A stretch of DNA of 64,000 nt, from contig CBDCCV010000001.1 in NCBI GenBank assembly GCA_965215025.1, forward strand, positions 2,108,001-2,172,000, in the 5' to 3' direction. The stretch comes from CBDCCV01 sp965215025. GTDB lineage: Bacteria > Bacteroidota > Rhodothermia > Rhodothermales > Salinibacteraceae. Made by a program: the position numbers and the translations under genes. A model generated the notes under the pieces. The model was not told the DNA's origin, searched no databases, and was given only the letters and a program-made list of their open reading frames with translations. Positions 1 through 8,435 of the stretch are shown here, in pieces; position 1 is the first letter of the stretch; each line of letters opens with the position of its first letter.

Positions 1-1034
1 GCATGACCGATGGCGAGCCGCACCTCAGGATCGAGAACCGCATCCTACCGAGCGGCCCCACGCCCGCCGACGAGGTGGCCAACGCCGCCTTCTGGTTCGG
101 GCTGGTGAGCGGGCTGGCCGCGCGCCACGCCGACATCAGCCAGGTCATGGACTTCGACGACGTGAAGAGCAACTTCATGGCCGCCGCGCGCCTGGGGCTG
201 GACGCGCAGTTCGCCTGGACGCACGGGCGCAAGCTGCCCGCCTCCGAGGTCATCCTTGGCGAGCTGCTCACCATCGCACGGCAGGGCCTGGACGCCTCCC
301 AAGTGGACGCCGCCGACGCCGAGCGCTACCTGGGCATCATCCGCGAGCGCACCGAGACGCGCAAGACCGGGGCGCAGTGGCAGCTCGACTCGCTCGTGAA
401 GTCCAAGGGGAAGGGGTCGCGCGCGGAGCGGCTCTCGGCCCTCGTGGCCGCCATGGCCGAGCTTCAGGAAAAGGGCCAGCCCGTGCACACCTGGCCGCCG
501 GCCGACTTCGACGAGTCCGACCGGACCCAGCGGATGCAAAGCTCGCGCGTGGAGCACTACATGGCCACGGACCTCTTCACCGTGCACGAGGAGGAATCGG
601 TCGAGTTCGTGGCGTGCCTGATGAACTGGCAGCGCATCCGGCAGGTGCTCGTCGAGGACCAGCAGCACCGGCTCGTGGGGCTGGTGAGCCACCGCAACCT
701 GCTGCGCTACCTGGCCGAGCACTCGCTGCAAGAGGACCGCCAGGGCGTGCCCGTGCGCGCCATCATGGTGCGCGACCCCATCAGCGTGCCGCCGGAGATG
801 CCTACCACGGAGGCCATCGAGATCATGCGCAAAAACCAGATCGGCTCCCTGCCCGTGGTGCGCGACGACCACCTCGTGGGCATCATCACCGAGCGCGACT
901 TCATCCACATCGCCGGGCAGCTTTTGGACGCCTCGCTGGGCACCACGTCCGTGGTGGAGGGTGACGTGCCAGATGAGCCGTCTGAAGAAGAAGAGATGCC
1001 CCTCCGCGAGGAGAGCCGCAAAGACGTGCCGTGA
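1..1034 (+). CDS. GCS2-family glutamate-cysteine ligase-like domain fused to a CBS pair (5' partial)
   Basis: The reading frame is open at the left edge, so this is the C-terminal part of a longer protein; the ATG at position 3 is probably internal. Visible residues 5-32 carry the strongly conserved GCS2 (COG2170, carboxylate-amine ligase) stretch HLRIENRxLPSGPT followed by DEVANAAFWFGL, and the GCS2 fold appears to run to about residue 165. A pair of CBS domains follows (about residues 185-245 and 255-315, the second with GSLPVVRDDHLVGIITERD), then an acidic tail. GCS2 enzymes make gamma-glutamyl-cysteine or related amides; CBS pairs usually bind adenine nucleotides, so the fusion suggests energy-state control of the ligase. 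The substrate cannot be told from this part. The gene is followed 172 bp later by a ferredoxin. Confidence 0.8.
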   Translation, partial: MTDGEPHLRIENRILPSGPTPADEVANAAFWFGLVSGLAARHADISQVMDFDDVKSNFMAAARLGLDAQFAWTHGRKLPASEVILGELLTIARQGLDASQVDAADAERYLGIIRERTETRKTGAQWQLDSLVKSKGKGSRAERLSALVAAMAELQEKGQPVHTWPPADFDESDRTQRMQSSRVEHYMATDLFTVHEEESVEFVACLMNWQRIRQVLVEDQQHRLVGLVSHRNLLRYLAEHSLQEDRQGVPVRAIMVRDPISVPPEMPTTEAIEIMRKNQIGSLPVVRDDHLVGIITERDFIHIAGQLLDASLGTTSVVEGDVPDEPSEEEEMPLREESRKDVP

Positions 1035-1206
1035 TTTTCTTGGCGGAAGGCGATGGACGATAGCCGCCTCGAACGTCGTCGGTCGTCGCTGCGGCGGCGG
1101 CGGCTTGCCTTCATGGCTTCTTCCACGCGGCGGATGGACCCCGCCGCCGCGCCGCGCCGTTTTTGGGACAGAGCGTCATACCGAAACTCCGCCGCCCATC
1201 TGTTTT

Positions 1207-1458
1207 ATGGAAGACGATTACCAGGAGCGCACCTTCGGCGGGCTGACCGTCCGGATTGACCGCACGCTGTGCATCGGCTCGGGGAGCTGCGTCAACGCCG
1301 CGCCGGAGGTGTGGGAGCTGGGCGAGGACCGCATCGTCCGCTTCAAAGACGACGCGCCGGCCGATGTAGAGCGCGAGCGCCTGGTTGAGTCGTGCCGGGT
1401 GTGCCCGGTGGACGCGCTCATCGCTCACGACGAAAGCGGCGAGGAGGTCGCGCCCTGA
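1207..1458 (+). CDS. Single-cluster ferredoxin (3Fe-4S or 4Fe-4S)
   Basis: This 83-residue soluble protein has Cys22, Cys28, Cys63 and Cys66. The spacing C-x5-C, then C-x2-C-P near the C-terminus (CRVCPVDAL), is typical of the small monocluster ferredoxins that donate electrons to cytochrome P450s and other oxidoreductases. Three of the cysteines (22, 28, 66) occupy the usual 3Fe-4S positions, and Cys63 is additional, so the cluster type is left open. The start was set at the ATG before EDDYQERTF because the frame continues upstream only as low-complexity sequence without family similarity. No redox partner is adjacent, so its client is unknown. Confidence 0.85.
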   Translation: MEDDYQERTFGGLTVRIDRTLCIGSGSCVNAAPEVWELGEDRIVRFKDDAPADVERERLVESCRVCPVDALIAHDESGEEVAP

Positions 1459-1531
1459 TCGGCGGTTTTTGCGGCCTCGGGCGCTTTGGCTGCCGCTCCG
1501 TTTCCCTTCCACCTTTTTTCCCTCTGCACGC

Positions 1532-2257
1532 ATGTCCGCTTCCACCCCTAGGCCGGTTGCCCCAGCAGACGGCGCGCGCGTCGAGGCCGGGTCCATCACC
1601 TTCCGCTGGGAGCCGCTCTCGGGGGACGCCGCCGGCGGCTCCGCCGCGTACGGCGTGCAGGTGGCCGGCGGCGCGGACTTCAAGGACCTCCTCTTTGACG
1701 AGCGCGTGGGCACGCAGCCCGAGCTGACGCTGAGCAGCCTGCCGCGCAAAACGGGCGTCGAGCTGTACTGGCGCGTGCGCCAGCAGAAAGCCAGCGGCGC
1801 GTGGGGCGCGTTCAGCGAGGCGGCTCACTTCCGCATCGGCGGCGAGGGGGGCGATCCGTCGTCGGCAGCGGCGGGGGCGGGGGAGGACCCCACCCACGAA
1901 GACGTGACGACGCGGCGGCGCGAGTGGTCGTGGCTCCTGGGCGCCGTCGTTCTTTCCATCCTGGCCGTGGCCGCCACGGGGTACTTCCTCACGAGGGGCG
2001 TGGACTTCGGCGGCATCGACCCGGCCGAGGCGGAGGCGGCGGCGGACACCTCCACCGTGACCGAGCGCGAGGCCGCCGAGGCCGCGCGGCGCCTGAGCAC
2101 GTACGAGCTGGTCGAGGGAGAAGGCGGCGGGCGGGCGTACCGCATCCCCATCGACCGCGCCATGGCGCTCATCGCGCGCGACACCGCCGCCTCGGGCGCC
2201 GCGCCTTTTAGCGACCTCGTCACCGACTCGACCATGGCCGTGCCCGAGGCGCAGTAA
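1532..2257 (+). CDS. Membrane-anchored protein with fibronectin-III-like domain
   Basis: The protein has 241 residues. Residues 1-102 form a beta-rich segment with the pattern of a fibronectin type III-like domain (SITFRWEPLSG, then ELYWRVRQQ and SEAAHFRIG). A short acidic linker and a basic patch (TTRRREW) precede one transmembrane segment at about 133-153, followed by an Ala/Glu-rich segment and a C-terminal part to residue 241. There is no N-terminal signal peptide, so the FnIII-like part is predicted cytoplasmic and the C-terminus external. I do not recognise a family beyond this. It lies 46 bp upstream of hemL on the same strand and may be co-transcribed. Confidence 0.6.
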   Translation: MSASTPRPVAPADGARVEAGSITFRWEPLSGDAAGGSAAYGVQVAGGADFKDLLFDERVGTQPELTLSSLPRKTGVELYWRVRQQKASGAWGAFSEAAHFRIGGEGGDPSSAAAGAGEDPTHEDVTTRRREWSWLLGAVVLSILAVAATGYFLTRGVDFGGIDPAEAEAAADTSTVTEREAAEAARRLSTYELVEGEGGGRAYRIPIDRAMALIARDTAASGAAPFSDLVTDSTMAVPEAQ

Positions 2258-2303
2258 TCGCCGCGCCGCCTATCTTCTGCAACGAACCAAGCGCGCCCGT
2301 TCC

Positions 2304-3650
2304 ATGCCCAACGACACGTCCACCGACCTGCGCAAGGCGCCCCCGGCGGCGCTTGACCGATCCCGCAGCGAGGCGTTCTACCAGGAGGCGCAGCGCGTCA
2401 TCCCCGGCGGGGTGAACTCGCCCGCGCGCGCGTTCAAGAGCGTGGGCGGGACGCCGCTCTTCATCGAGCGCGCCCGAGGCGCCTACCTCGAAGACGCCGA
2501 CGCCAACCGCTACATCGACTACGTCGGCTCCTGGGGGCCGATGCTCTTCGGCCACGCCGACCCCGACGTCGTGCGCGCCGTGCAAGAGGCCGCTAAGGAC
2601 TCCACCTCGTTCGGCGCGCCGACGGAGATCGAGGTCAAAACGGCCGAGCTGGTGTGCGAGCTGGTCCCCTCGATAGAGCGCGTGCGGATGGTGAACTCCG
2701 GCACCGAGGCCACGATGAGCGCGGTGCGCCTGGCGCGCGGGTTCACCGGGCGCGACAAGATCATCAAGTTCGAGGGCAACTACCACGGCCACGGCGATTT
2801 CTTCCTCATCGCCGCCGGCTCCGGCGCCCTCACGCTCGGCGAGCCGGACTCGCCCGGCGTCACGCCCGGCAACGCCCGCGACACGCTCCTGGCCCGCTAC
2901 AACGATGTGGAAAGCGTGCGCACCTTAGCCGAGGCGCACAAGGGCGAGGTGGCGTGCGTCATCGTCGAACCCGTGGCCGGCAACATGGGCTGCGTCCCGC
3001 CCCGCCCCGGCTTTTTGGAAGGGCTGCGCGCGCTTTGCGACGAGGAGGGCATCGTCCTCATCTTCGACGAGGTGATGACGGGCTTCCGCGTGGGGCGTGG
3101 CGGGGCGCAGGAGCGCTACGGCGTTTTTCCGGACCTCACGTGCCTGGGTAAGATCATCGGCGGGGGGCTGCCCGTGGGCGCCTACGGCGGACGAAAAGAG
3201 ATCATGGACTACATCTCGCCCGTCGGGCCGGTGTACCAGGCCGGCACGCTCAGCGGGAATCCGTTGGCCATGCGCGCAGGCTACACCGTCCTCCGCAAGA
3301 TTGCTGACACGCCCGACCTCTACGAGCGCTTGGAAGCCTACGGGAAAGCGCTGGAGGAGGGGACGCGCGCCACCCTCGACGCGCTCGGCTTGGGCTACCA
3401 GACCACGCGCGTTGGCTCGATGGGCTGCCTGTTTTTTGCCGAAGAGGAGGTGACCGACTACGCCACGGCCCGGACGTGCGACGCCGAGCGCTACGCAGCC
3501 TACTTCCACGCCATGCTGCGCGAGGGGGTGTACCTGGCGCCGTCGCAGTTCGAGGCTTTCTTCTTCTCGACGCAGCACGGCGAGGCGGAGCTGGAGAAGA
3601 CGCTCTCCGCGCAGCGCCGTGCGCTCGAAAGGGTGCACGAGGCGGCATGA
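2304..3650 (+). CDS. hemL: Glutamate-1-semialdehyde 2,1-aminomutase
   Basis: This PLP enzyme converts glutamate-1-semialdehyde to 5-aminolevulinate, the last step of the C5 route to tetrapyrroles. The 448-residue protein has the full family length. RVIPGGVNSPARAF opens the fold, VNSGTEATMSAVRLARG (about 130-145) binds cofactor phosphate, IFDEVMTGFR carries the PLP-pyridine Asp255, and CLGKIIGGGLPVGAYGG carries the Schiff-base Lys283. The usual HemL signature EGNYHGHGD is also present. Other hem genes are not in the window. A repeat element of the GTCATTGCGA type follows the stop codon. Confidence 0.96.
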   Translation: MPNDTSTDLRKAPPAALDRSRSEAFYQEAQRVIPGGVNSPARAFKSVGGTPLFIERARGAYLEDADANRYIDYVGSWGPMLFGHADPDVVRAVQEAAKDSTSFGAPTEIEVKTAELVCELVPSIERVRMVNSGTEATMSAVRLARGFTGRDKIIKFEGNYHGHGDFFLIAAGSGALTLGEPDSPGVTPGNARDTLLARYNDVESVRTLAEAHKGEVACVIVEPVAGNMGCVPPRPGFLEGLRALCDEEGIVLIFDEVMTGFRVGRGGAQERYGVFPDLTCLGKIIGGGLPVGAYGGRKEIMDYISPVGPVYQAGTLSGNPLAMRAGYTVLRKIADTPDLYERLEAYGKALEEGTRATLDALGLGYQTTRVGSMGCLFFAEEEVTDYATARTCDAERYAAYFHAMLREGVYLAPSQFEAFFFSTQHGEAELEKTLSAQRRALERVHEAA

Positions 3651-3691
3651 CGGAGCGGCGCCTTATAGAACGCCTAACAAAATCCACCTGT

Positions 3692-3806
3692 GCTGTCACT
3701 GCGAGCGCAGCGAAGCAATCTCATCAGGCTTGCTTCCTTCACGAGATTGCCACGTCGTCCCGGCAGAGTTTAACCCGGCGCCGGGGGGACTCCTCGCAAT
3801 GACAGC
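3692..3806. repeat. Palindromic intergenic repeat, GTCATTGCGA type
   Basis: GCTGTCA-CTGCGAGCGCAG at the left end is matched by TCGCAATGACAGC at the right end, and internal CAATCTC/GAGATTG halves pair as well, giving a long imperfect hairpin. The interior holds a second short palindrome (CCCGGCGCCGGG). It lies between hemL and the sixA stop codon and is one of four related elements in the window (see 8193, 34692 and 50063). Confidence 0.7.
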
Positions 3807-3846
3807 TGTTTGACCGGATTTGGCATCGGTCGTGAGTCAGCTGTTT

Positions 3847-4338
3847 TCACGCTTGCAGCACGTTTGGCACGACGAGCCAGCAGAGCGTGCCACGCCCGAA
3901 GTCGGCCTCGTCCCAGCGGCGGACGTCGAGGTCCACGCACGCGATGGCGGCCGTCGGCATCCGCACCTGCGCCATGCCGATGAGCCGGCCCACCATGGCC
4001 GACCACGTCGGCTCGTGGCCTACGAGGAGGAGGGAGGCGGCCTCGGAGGGCGCGGTGCGGAGGGCGACGAGGACGTCGGCGGAGGCGGCGTCGTAGAGGG
4101 CGTCGGTCGTATCGGTGGGGCGGGTCCAGGTGCTAGCTTCGGCGGCTTCGAGGGTCTGGCGCGCGCGCGTGGCTGAGGAGCAGAGCACGTGGTCGGGCAG
4201 CGCGTCGGCTTCGGCGAGGAAGCGGCCCATGCGTTCGGCGGTGCGGCGGCCTGCGGCGGTGAGCGCGCGGGCGTGGTCGCGCCCGGAGGCGTGGCCGGGT
4301 TCGGCCTCGGCGTGGCGGAGGAAGAGGAGGGTTTTCAT
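3847..4338 (-). CDS. sixA: SixA-like phosphohistidine phosphatase
   Basis: The 163-residue histidine-phosphatase superfamily protein starts MKTLLFLRHAEAEPG, placing the catalytic RHA motif at residues 8-10. The second conserved histidine lies in LLLVGHEPTWS, as in SixA. SixA proteins dephosphorylate phosphohistidine on HPt or PTS proteins. The start ATG overlaps the stop codon of the upstream amine oxidase as ATGA (4335-4338), which implies translational coupling and a shared minus-strand transcript. The longer frame upstream reads through the amine oxidase gene and is not real. The physiological target is not evident. Confidence 0.85.
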   Translation of the reverse strand: MKTLLFLRHAEAEPGHASGRDHARALTAAGRRTAERMGRFLAEADALPDHVLCSSATRARQTLEAAEASTWTRPTDTTDALYDAASADVLVALRTAPSEAASLLLVGHEPTWSAMVGRLIGMAQVRMPTAAIACVDLDVRRWDEADFGRGTLCWLVVPNVLQA

Positions 4339-5717
4339 CGGCGGGGTGAGGTGCTTGGAGAAAGAAGGTCGAGCGGGGCGGCGGCTTGGAGCGCTTCTGA
4401 GGCGGCGCGCTCGCCGCTCTGAAGCGCGCCCGCTACTGTGGCGTACGGCCCGCCTGTGACTGTGGCCTCGCCGGCGAAGAAGAGCGTGCCGGCCACTGGC
4501 GCCGCCAGCGCCTCGCGCGCGCCCTCGCTGCCCACGGCGTCGTAGCTGTACGCGCCGCGCGCCCACGGGTCGGCCGCCCAGTCGTGGACGTGGGCGGCGT
4601 CGAGGCGGGCGCGCAGGTCCTCAGTCTTTATCTCAAAGAGATCGGCCAGCGTGCGGAGGGCCTCGTCTACAAGCGCGGCCTCGCCGCGGCCGGCCAGGCG
4701 GTGCGCGCCCGTCCCGCCGGCCCAGGCCGTGAGCACGGGCTGGCGCAGCGGCAGCGCCGTCCACCACGACGGGAACGCCGCCTCGGGCGCGTGCACGAAG
4801 CCGAGGTCCGCTAGGTCTGCGCTGCCGACCTCCTCTTCTTCCCAGAACGCGGTGCGGAACCGCAGCACGGCCTTGACGACGGCGCCCGCGCCCAGCCGCC
4901 GTGCCGCTGCGCGCTTCTCAGGCAGCGCTGGCGCGAAGCGGACGCCGCCCTCAGCTCCGGCCTCCATCTGCCACAGTCCCACCGGCAGCGTGGCGATAAG
5001 CCGCCGCGCGGCGAACGTGCGCCCCTCGCTCTCGGCCTTGACGCGGCCCGCGCGCCAGCGCACCGCCGTGACGGGCGTGCCGGTGCAGAGCATGGCGCCG
5101 GCGGCCCTGGCACGCTCTGCTAGGAAATCTACGAGCGCGCCATAGCCTTCGGTGAGGCGGAACTGCGGCTGCGCGCCGCCCCCTTGCCACTCGCGGGCGA
5201 GGGCACGGCTGCTGACGCGCTCGGGGTCGGCGGCCTCGAAGCCTTCGGCGAAGAGGCAGGCGGTGCGGCGGGCCTCGGCCAGGACGGAGCCGGCGGCGTG
5301 GCGGCTCAAGAAGTCGGCGAAGGGGAGATCTTCGCCGGCGTCCTCGGCCCAGACGGCGAGGCGGTCCATCACCGGCGCCATCTCGGCCCAGAGGTCGTCC
5401 AGGCGGACGAGGCGGCCGGCGCGGCGCTGCCAAAAGTCGCGTGTGACGTCGTAAGCGGTGAGGCCGGCCTCGCGGACAAGACGCCACGTCACCTCCGGCC
5501 GGCCGTGGATGAACTCCGGCCCCAACTCGACCGGATGCTTGAAGCCGGCGTCGTGCCGCGTGAGGATGCGCCCGCCCAGCCGAGGCTGCGCCTCCAGAAG
5601 GAGTACGCGCCGCCCGGCCTCGGCCAGCGTGCGCGCAGCCATCAGCCCGGCTGCGCCGCCGCCCAGGACGAGCGCGTCGGCTTCTTCGGAGGAGCGCGGT
5701 GCGTCGTTGGTGCTCAT
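4335..5717 (-). CDS. Flavin-containing amine oxidase (NAD(P)/FAD-dependent)
   Basis: The 460-residue protein has an N-terminal FAD-binding Rossmann motif (LVLGGGAAGLMAA, residues 17-29) followed by LLLEAQPRLGGRI, the ELGPEFIHG segment typical of monoamine-oxidase/polyamine-oxidase folds, and a C-terminal FAD motif (GTLFFAGEATVTGGPYAT). The family oxidises amines or reduces double bonds using FAD. Substrate cannot be assigned. There is no signal peptide, so it is cytoplasmic. It is the first gene of a two-gene unit with sixA, with a 4-bp overlap. The pairing with a phosphohistidine phosphatase has no obvious metabolic logic. Confidence 0.88.
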   Translation of the reverse strand: MSTNDAPRSSEEADALVLGGGAAGLMAARTLAEAGRRVLLLEAQPRLGGRILTRHDAGFKHPVELGPEFIHGRPEVTWRLVREAGLTAYDVTRDFWQRRAGRLVRLDDLWAEMAPVMDRLAVWAEDAGEDLPFADFLSRHAAGSVLAEARRTACLFAEGFEAADPERVSSRALAREWQGGGAQPQFRLTEGYGALVDFLAERARAAGAMLCTGTPVTAVRWRAGRVKAESEGRTFAARRLIATLPVGLWQMEAGAEGGVRFAPALPEKRAAARRLGAGAVVKAVLRFRTAFWEEEEVGSADLADLGFVHAPEAAFPSWWTALPLRQPVLTAWAGGTGAHRLAGRGEAALVDEALRTLADLFEIKTEDLRARLDAAHVHDWAADPWARGAYSYDAVGSEGAREALAAPVAGTLFFAGEATVTGGPYATVAGALQSGERAASEALQAAAPLDLLSPSTSPRR

Positions 5718-5760
5718 GCGAGGCGTGTTATTTGAGAAACGGTTTGCTCAGCGGAACAGG

Positions 5761-5884
5761 TTTCCCTCCTGGATAACTTGTCCCGGCACCGGGAGGAGAG
5801 GATACAGGGGTGGTGGACGAGGCCATTTGCCAATCCACTTTCGACCACCCCGCCCGGCCGGGCACCCCTCCTGTCCAGGAGAGG
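5761..5884. repeat. Dispersed element with conserved ends, copy A
   Basis: The left end reads TCCCTCCTGGATAACTTGTC then CCGGCACCGGGAGG; the right end reads GGGCACCCCTCCTGTCCAGG. A related element at 55369-55536 has the same two ends in reverse orientation (TGGACAACCTGTCC then TGGCACCGG on the complementary strand, and CCCCTCCTGGACAGGAGGGG). Both carry GGGGTGGTGG next to the second end. The element lies between the starts of the amine oxidase gene and the end of the M42 peptidase gene. No coding capacity is seen. Confidence 0.55.
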
Positions 5885-5918
5885 AGTGCGCACGGCGAAC
5901 GTTTCGGTTGTCCTGCCG

Positions 5919-7019
5919 CTACAGCGCCGTGCGGAACGTGTCGCCGGGGCGGACCGAGCGGGCGAAGGCCACGAACAGGCGGATGCACCGCTCCACGTCT
6001 TCGAGATCGACGACCTCCACGGGCGAGTGCATGTAGCGCAGCGGCACGCTCACCAGCGCCGACGGCACGCCCGTGCGTGAAGAAAAGATGCTGTCCGTGT
6101 CCGTGCCCGTGCGGCGCGACGAGGCCTCGTGCTGAAGCGCGATGCCCTCGGCCTCGGCCACGTCGATGAGGCGCCGGACCACCAGCGGGTGGTTCGAGGT
6201 GCCGTGCGTGACGGTCGGCCCCTGGCCCATCTTGACCTCGCCGTGCTTCTTGGCATCGAGGCCGGGCGAGTCCGTCGCGTGCGTCACGTCAAAGGCCAGG
6301 GCGAGGTCGGGCCGCAGGCGGTGCGTGATCATCTTAGCGCCGTGCCCGCCGATCTCCTCCTGCACCGAGTTCGTGGCGAAGACGGTGGCGGCGGGCCGCC
6401 CCTCGCCCTCGGAGGCCAGGCGGCGCACGGCCTCGGCGATGATGAAGCCGCCCAGGCGGTTGTCGATGGCTCGCCCGGTGAGGCGCCCGTCGGCAAGCTC
6501 GGCGGCGTCCACGTCGAACACCATCGGGTGGCCGATGCGGACGCCGCGCGCGGCCACGGCCTCCTTGTCCTTCGCGCCGATGTCCACGAACAGCTCGTGC
6601 ACCTCGGGCACCTTCTCGTCATCGCGGTCGCGCAGATGAATGGCCGATTGGCCGACGACGCCGAGGACCGGCTCGGCCTCCTCGTCCGGGGCGCCGCTGC
6701 CCGTGAGGATGCGCACGCGCTGCCCGCGCGCGATGGCGCGGTCCGACCCGCCGATGCGGTTCACGTACAGGAAGCCCTCGTCCGTAACGTGGCGCACCAT
6801 GTAGCCGATCTCGTCGGCGTGGGCGTCGAGCATGAGGCGGGGAGCATCCTCGCCAGAGCCGTTGAGCGTGGCCCAGGCGGTGCCGTAAGCGTCGGCCTCG
6901 ACGGCGTCGGCGTGGGGGCGCAGGTAGGCGGCCCAGACGCGCTGGCCGGGCGCCTCGAAGCCCGTCGGGCTGGGCGTCTTGAGCAGGTCGAAAAGAAACG
7001 TGCGGGCGGAGTCGTTCAT
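5919..7019 (-). CDS. M42 family metallopeptidase (aminopeptidase)
   Basis: The 366-residue protein carries the complete set of M42 metal ligands and catalytic residues: LDAHADEIG (His67, catalytic-region Glu70), AIDNRLGG (Asp186), QEEIGGHG (Glu221/Glu222), FDVTHA (Asp244) and RYMHSP (His331). The family comprises dodecameric cytoplasmic aminopeptidases (TET type), often misnamed endoglucanases, which trim peptides after proteasome-like degradation. The start at 7019 (MNDSARTFLFDLL) was chosen because it matches the family N-terminus; the frame extends 24 codons further without similarity. Confidence 0.93.
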   Translation of the reverse strand: MNDSARTFLFDLLKTPSPTGFEAPGQRVWAAYLRPHADAVEADAYGTAWATLNGSGEDAPRLMLDAHADEIGYMVRHVTDEGFLYVNRIGGSDRAIARGQRVRILTGSGAPDEEAEPVLGVVGQSAIHLRDRDDEKVPEVHELFVDIGAKDKEAVAARGVRIGHPMVFDVDAAELADGRLTGRAIDNRLGGFIIAEAVRRLASEGEGRPAATVFATNSVQEEIGGHGAKMITHRLRPDLALAFDVTHATDSPGLDAKKHGEVKMGQGPTVTHGTSNHPLVVRRLIDVAEAEGIALQHEASSRRTGTDTDSIFSSRTGVPSALVSVPLRYMHSPVEVVDLEDVERCIRLFVAFARSVRPGDTFRTAL

Positions 7020-7235
7020 GCGGAGATGTAAGGAGCTTTTTGGCGAGACGTGTACAGGCAAAGCCGTCCGGATGCACCGCCGCGCCGCCACGCGCGTCGG
7101 GCGGGCAGCGGCAGGCGGCGAGGGCGCTCGGACGGCATCGCCCGCTTCTACGCGCTACGCCGCAACCCTTTCCGCAAAGGGCGCGCGGGGCGGGGGTCGC
7201 CCGCAGGCGCCGACGGCTTTTCGGGGTCAGAGACG

Positions 7236-7380
7236 GTCTATGAAGTTGAGAACTCCCCTGAAGGGGGCCGAGGGGATGTAAAGAGGGCTGTTGCCGACCC
7301 TGACATCCCCCTTGATCCCCTCCCGGAGCCGGGACAGGCTTTCAAAGGGGAATATAAAGCACTTGGCTAACTTCATAGAC
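7236..7380. repeat. 145-bp element with perfect 12-bp terminal inverted repeats
   Basis: GTCTATGAAGTT (7236-7247) and AACTTCATAGAC (7369-7380) are exact inverted repeats bounding a non-coding interior rich in CCCCTnnAGGGGG-like words (CCCCTGAAGGGGG near 7255, GACATCCCCCTTGATCCCC near 7302, and TTCAAAGGGG near 7341). The arrangement resembles a MITE or other palindromic mobile repeat. I see no target-site duplication in the immediate flanks. Confidence 0.6.
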
Positions 7381-7400
7381 TGCTTCTCATCCGTCACATT

Positions 7401-7430
7401 TTGGTCTTCTGCGTTTATGTTGTACCTTTG
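7401..7430 (+). promoter_or_regulatory. Bacteroidota-type sigma-70 promoter
   Basis: TTG at 7401-7403 and TACCTTTG at 7423-7430 are separated by 19 bp, an exact match to the Bacteroidota primary-sigma consensus TTG-N19..23-TAnnTTTG. It would start transcription about 50-55 bp upstream of the response-regulator ATG at 7492. Confidence 0.65.
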
Positions 7431-7491
7431 AGGCGGCGCACGCCAGCGCCGCCTCGCTCACCCTTTTCGCTCACCTCACGTGCCCTCGCTC

Positions 7492-8190
7492 ATGCAGAAC
7501 GAACGCTCGTACCGGATGCTCATCGTCGAGGACGACGCCGACATCCGGAGGGGATTGCAGGACTTTTTCGAGATGAAGAGCTACGACGTGGACACGGCCG
7601 GCGATGGCGAGGAAGCGCTCGCCCAGATGAAGCCGGGCCGCTACGACGTGGTGCTCCTCGACGTGATGCTGCCGGGGAAGACCGGGTTCGACGTGCTCAA
7701 GGAATCGCAGGCGCGGGGCTTTGACGCGCCCGTGATGATGCTCACCGCGCGCGGCGAGGAGGAGCACGTGCTCCAGGGCTTCGGCCTCGGCGCGGACGAC
7801 TACGTGGTCAAGCCCTTCAACGCGCAGGAGCTGGCCGCGCGCGTCAAGGCCATCCTGGGCCGCACGCAGCCGCCGAGCGAGGCGCCCATGGACGTGTACA
7901 CCATCGGCGAGGTGGAGGTGAACTTCTCCACGCACGAGGCCCGGCGCAACGGCGACGACATCGAGTTCACGGCGCTCGAGTTCGACATCCTGCGCTACCT
8001 CATCCAGCATCGCGGCCGCACCGTCACGCGCAAGCAGCTCCTGCGTGACGTGTGGGGCATCGAGCAGGACATCATCACGCGCACCATCGACCGGCACATG
8101 GCCTCGGTGCGCAAGAAGATCGAGCCGGACCCCTCCGCGCCCACGTACATCGAGACGGTCTACGGCATCGGCTACCGCTTCGAGGACTAA
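7492..8190 (+). CDS. OmpR/PhoB-family response regulator
   Basis: The protein has 232 residues. The receiver domain (8-125) has the acidic pair Asp14/Asp15, phosphoacceptor Asp57 (VVLLDVMLPGKTG), Thr85 and Lys107. A winged-helix DNA-binding domain follows (about 135-230, with TALEFDILRYLIQHRGRTVT, then VRKKIEPDPS and TVYGIGYRF). The ATG at 7492 is preferred to the GTG at 7480 because it sits directly before the family N-terminus. A sensor kinase lies 245 bp downstream on the same strand and is the likely partner, although a hairpin repeat separates them. Target genes are not evident. Confidence 0.93.
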   Translation: MQNERSYRMLIVEDDADIRRGLQDFFEMKSYDVDTAGDGEEALAQMKPGRYDVVLLDVMLPGKTGFDVLKESQARGFDAPVMMLTARGEEEHVLQGFGLGADDYVVKPFNAQELAARVKAILGRTQPPSEAPMDVYTIGEVEVNFSTHEARRNGDDIEFTALEFDILRYLIQHRGRTVTRKQLLRDVWGIEQDIITRTIDRHMASVRKKIEPDPSAPTYIETVYGIGYRFED

Positions 8191-8192
8191 CT

Positions 8193-8317
8193 GCCTATCC
8201 GAAAACCTCTGTCATTCTGAGCGCAGCGAAGAATCTCTCCCCGTTGCAGCTTTCTTCGAACCTGGGAGATCCTTTACTTCGTTCAGGATGACTCCCTGGA
8301 CGGGCTTTCGGACAGGC
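8193..8317. repeat. Palindromic intergenic repeat, GTCATTCTGAGC type, with outer arms
   Basis: The outer arms GCCTATCCGAAAACC and GGGCTTTCGGACAGGC pair imperfectly. Inside, GTCATTCTGAGC plus GAAGAATCTC pairs with GGGAGATCC plus TTCAGGATGAC. It begins 3 bp after the response-regulator stop codon and could act as a transcript-end hairpin, since no other terminator is visible before the kinase gene. Confidence 0.65.
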
Positions 8318-8435
8318 CCTAAGTGGCACGTGCTCGCGTGGCGATGCGTTCGTGTGTGCACGCGCGCACGTCCCGTACCTTGATTACCGGCGTGCGCTTG
8401 AACACTAACGCGTTCGCACCTGAACACGCAGCTCC

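Larger units (their letters stand above)
7020..7491. other. 472-bp intergenic stretch: inverted-repeat element plus promoter
   Basis: Divergent intergenic region between the M42 peptidase and the response regulator. It contains the 145-bp element at 7236-7380 and the promoter at 7401-7430. The part between 7020 and 7235 shows no gene that I can support. Confidence 0.7.

Noticed and set aside
6129..7031. Long plus-strand frame opposite the M42 peptidase gene
   Set aside because: In high-GC DNA the opposite strand of a gene stays open. It has His/Gly/Val-rich composition and no motifs, while the minus strand has all M42 residues.
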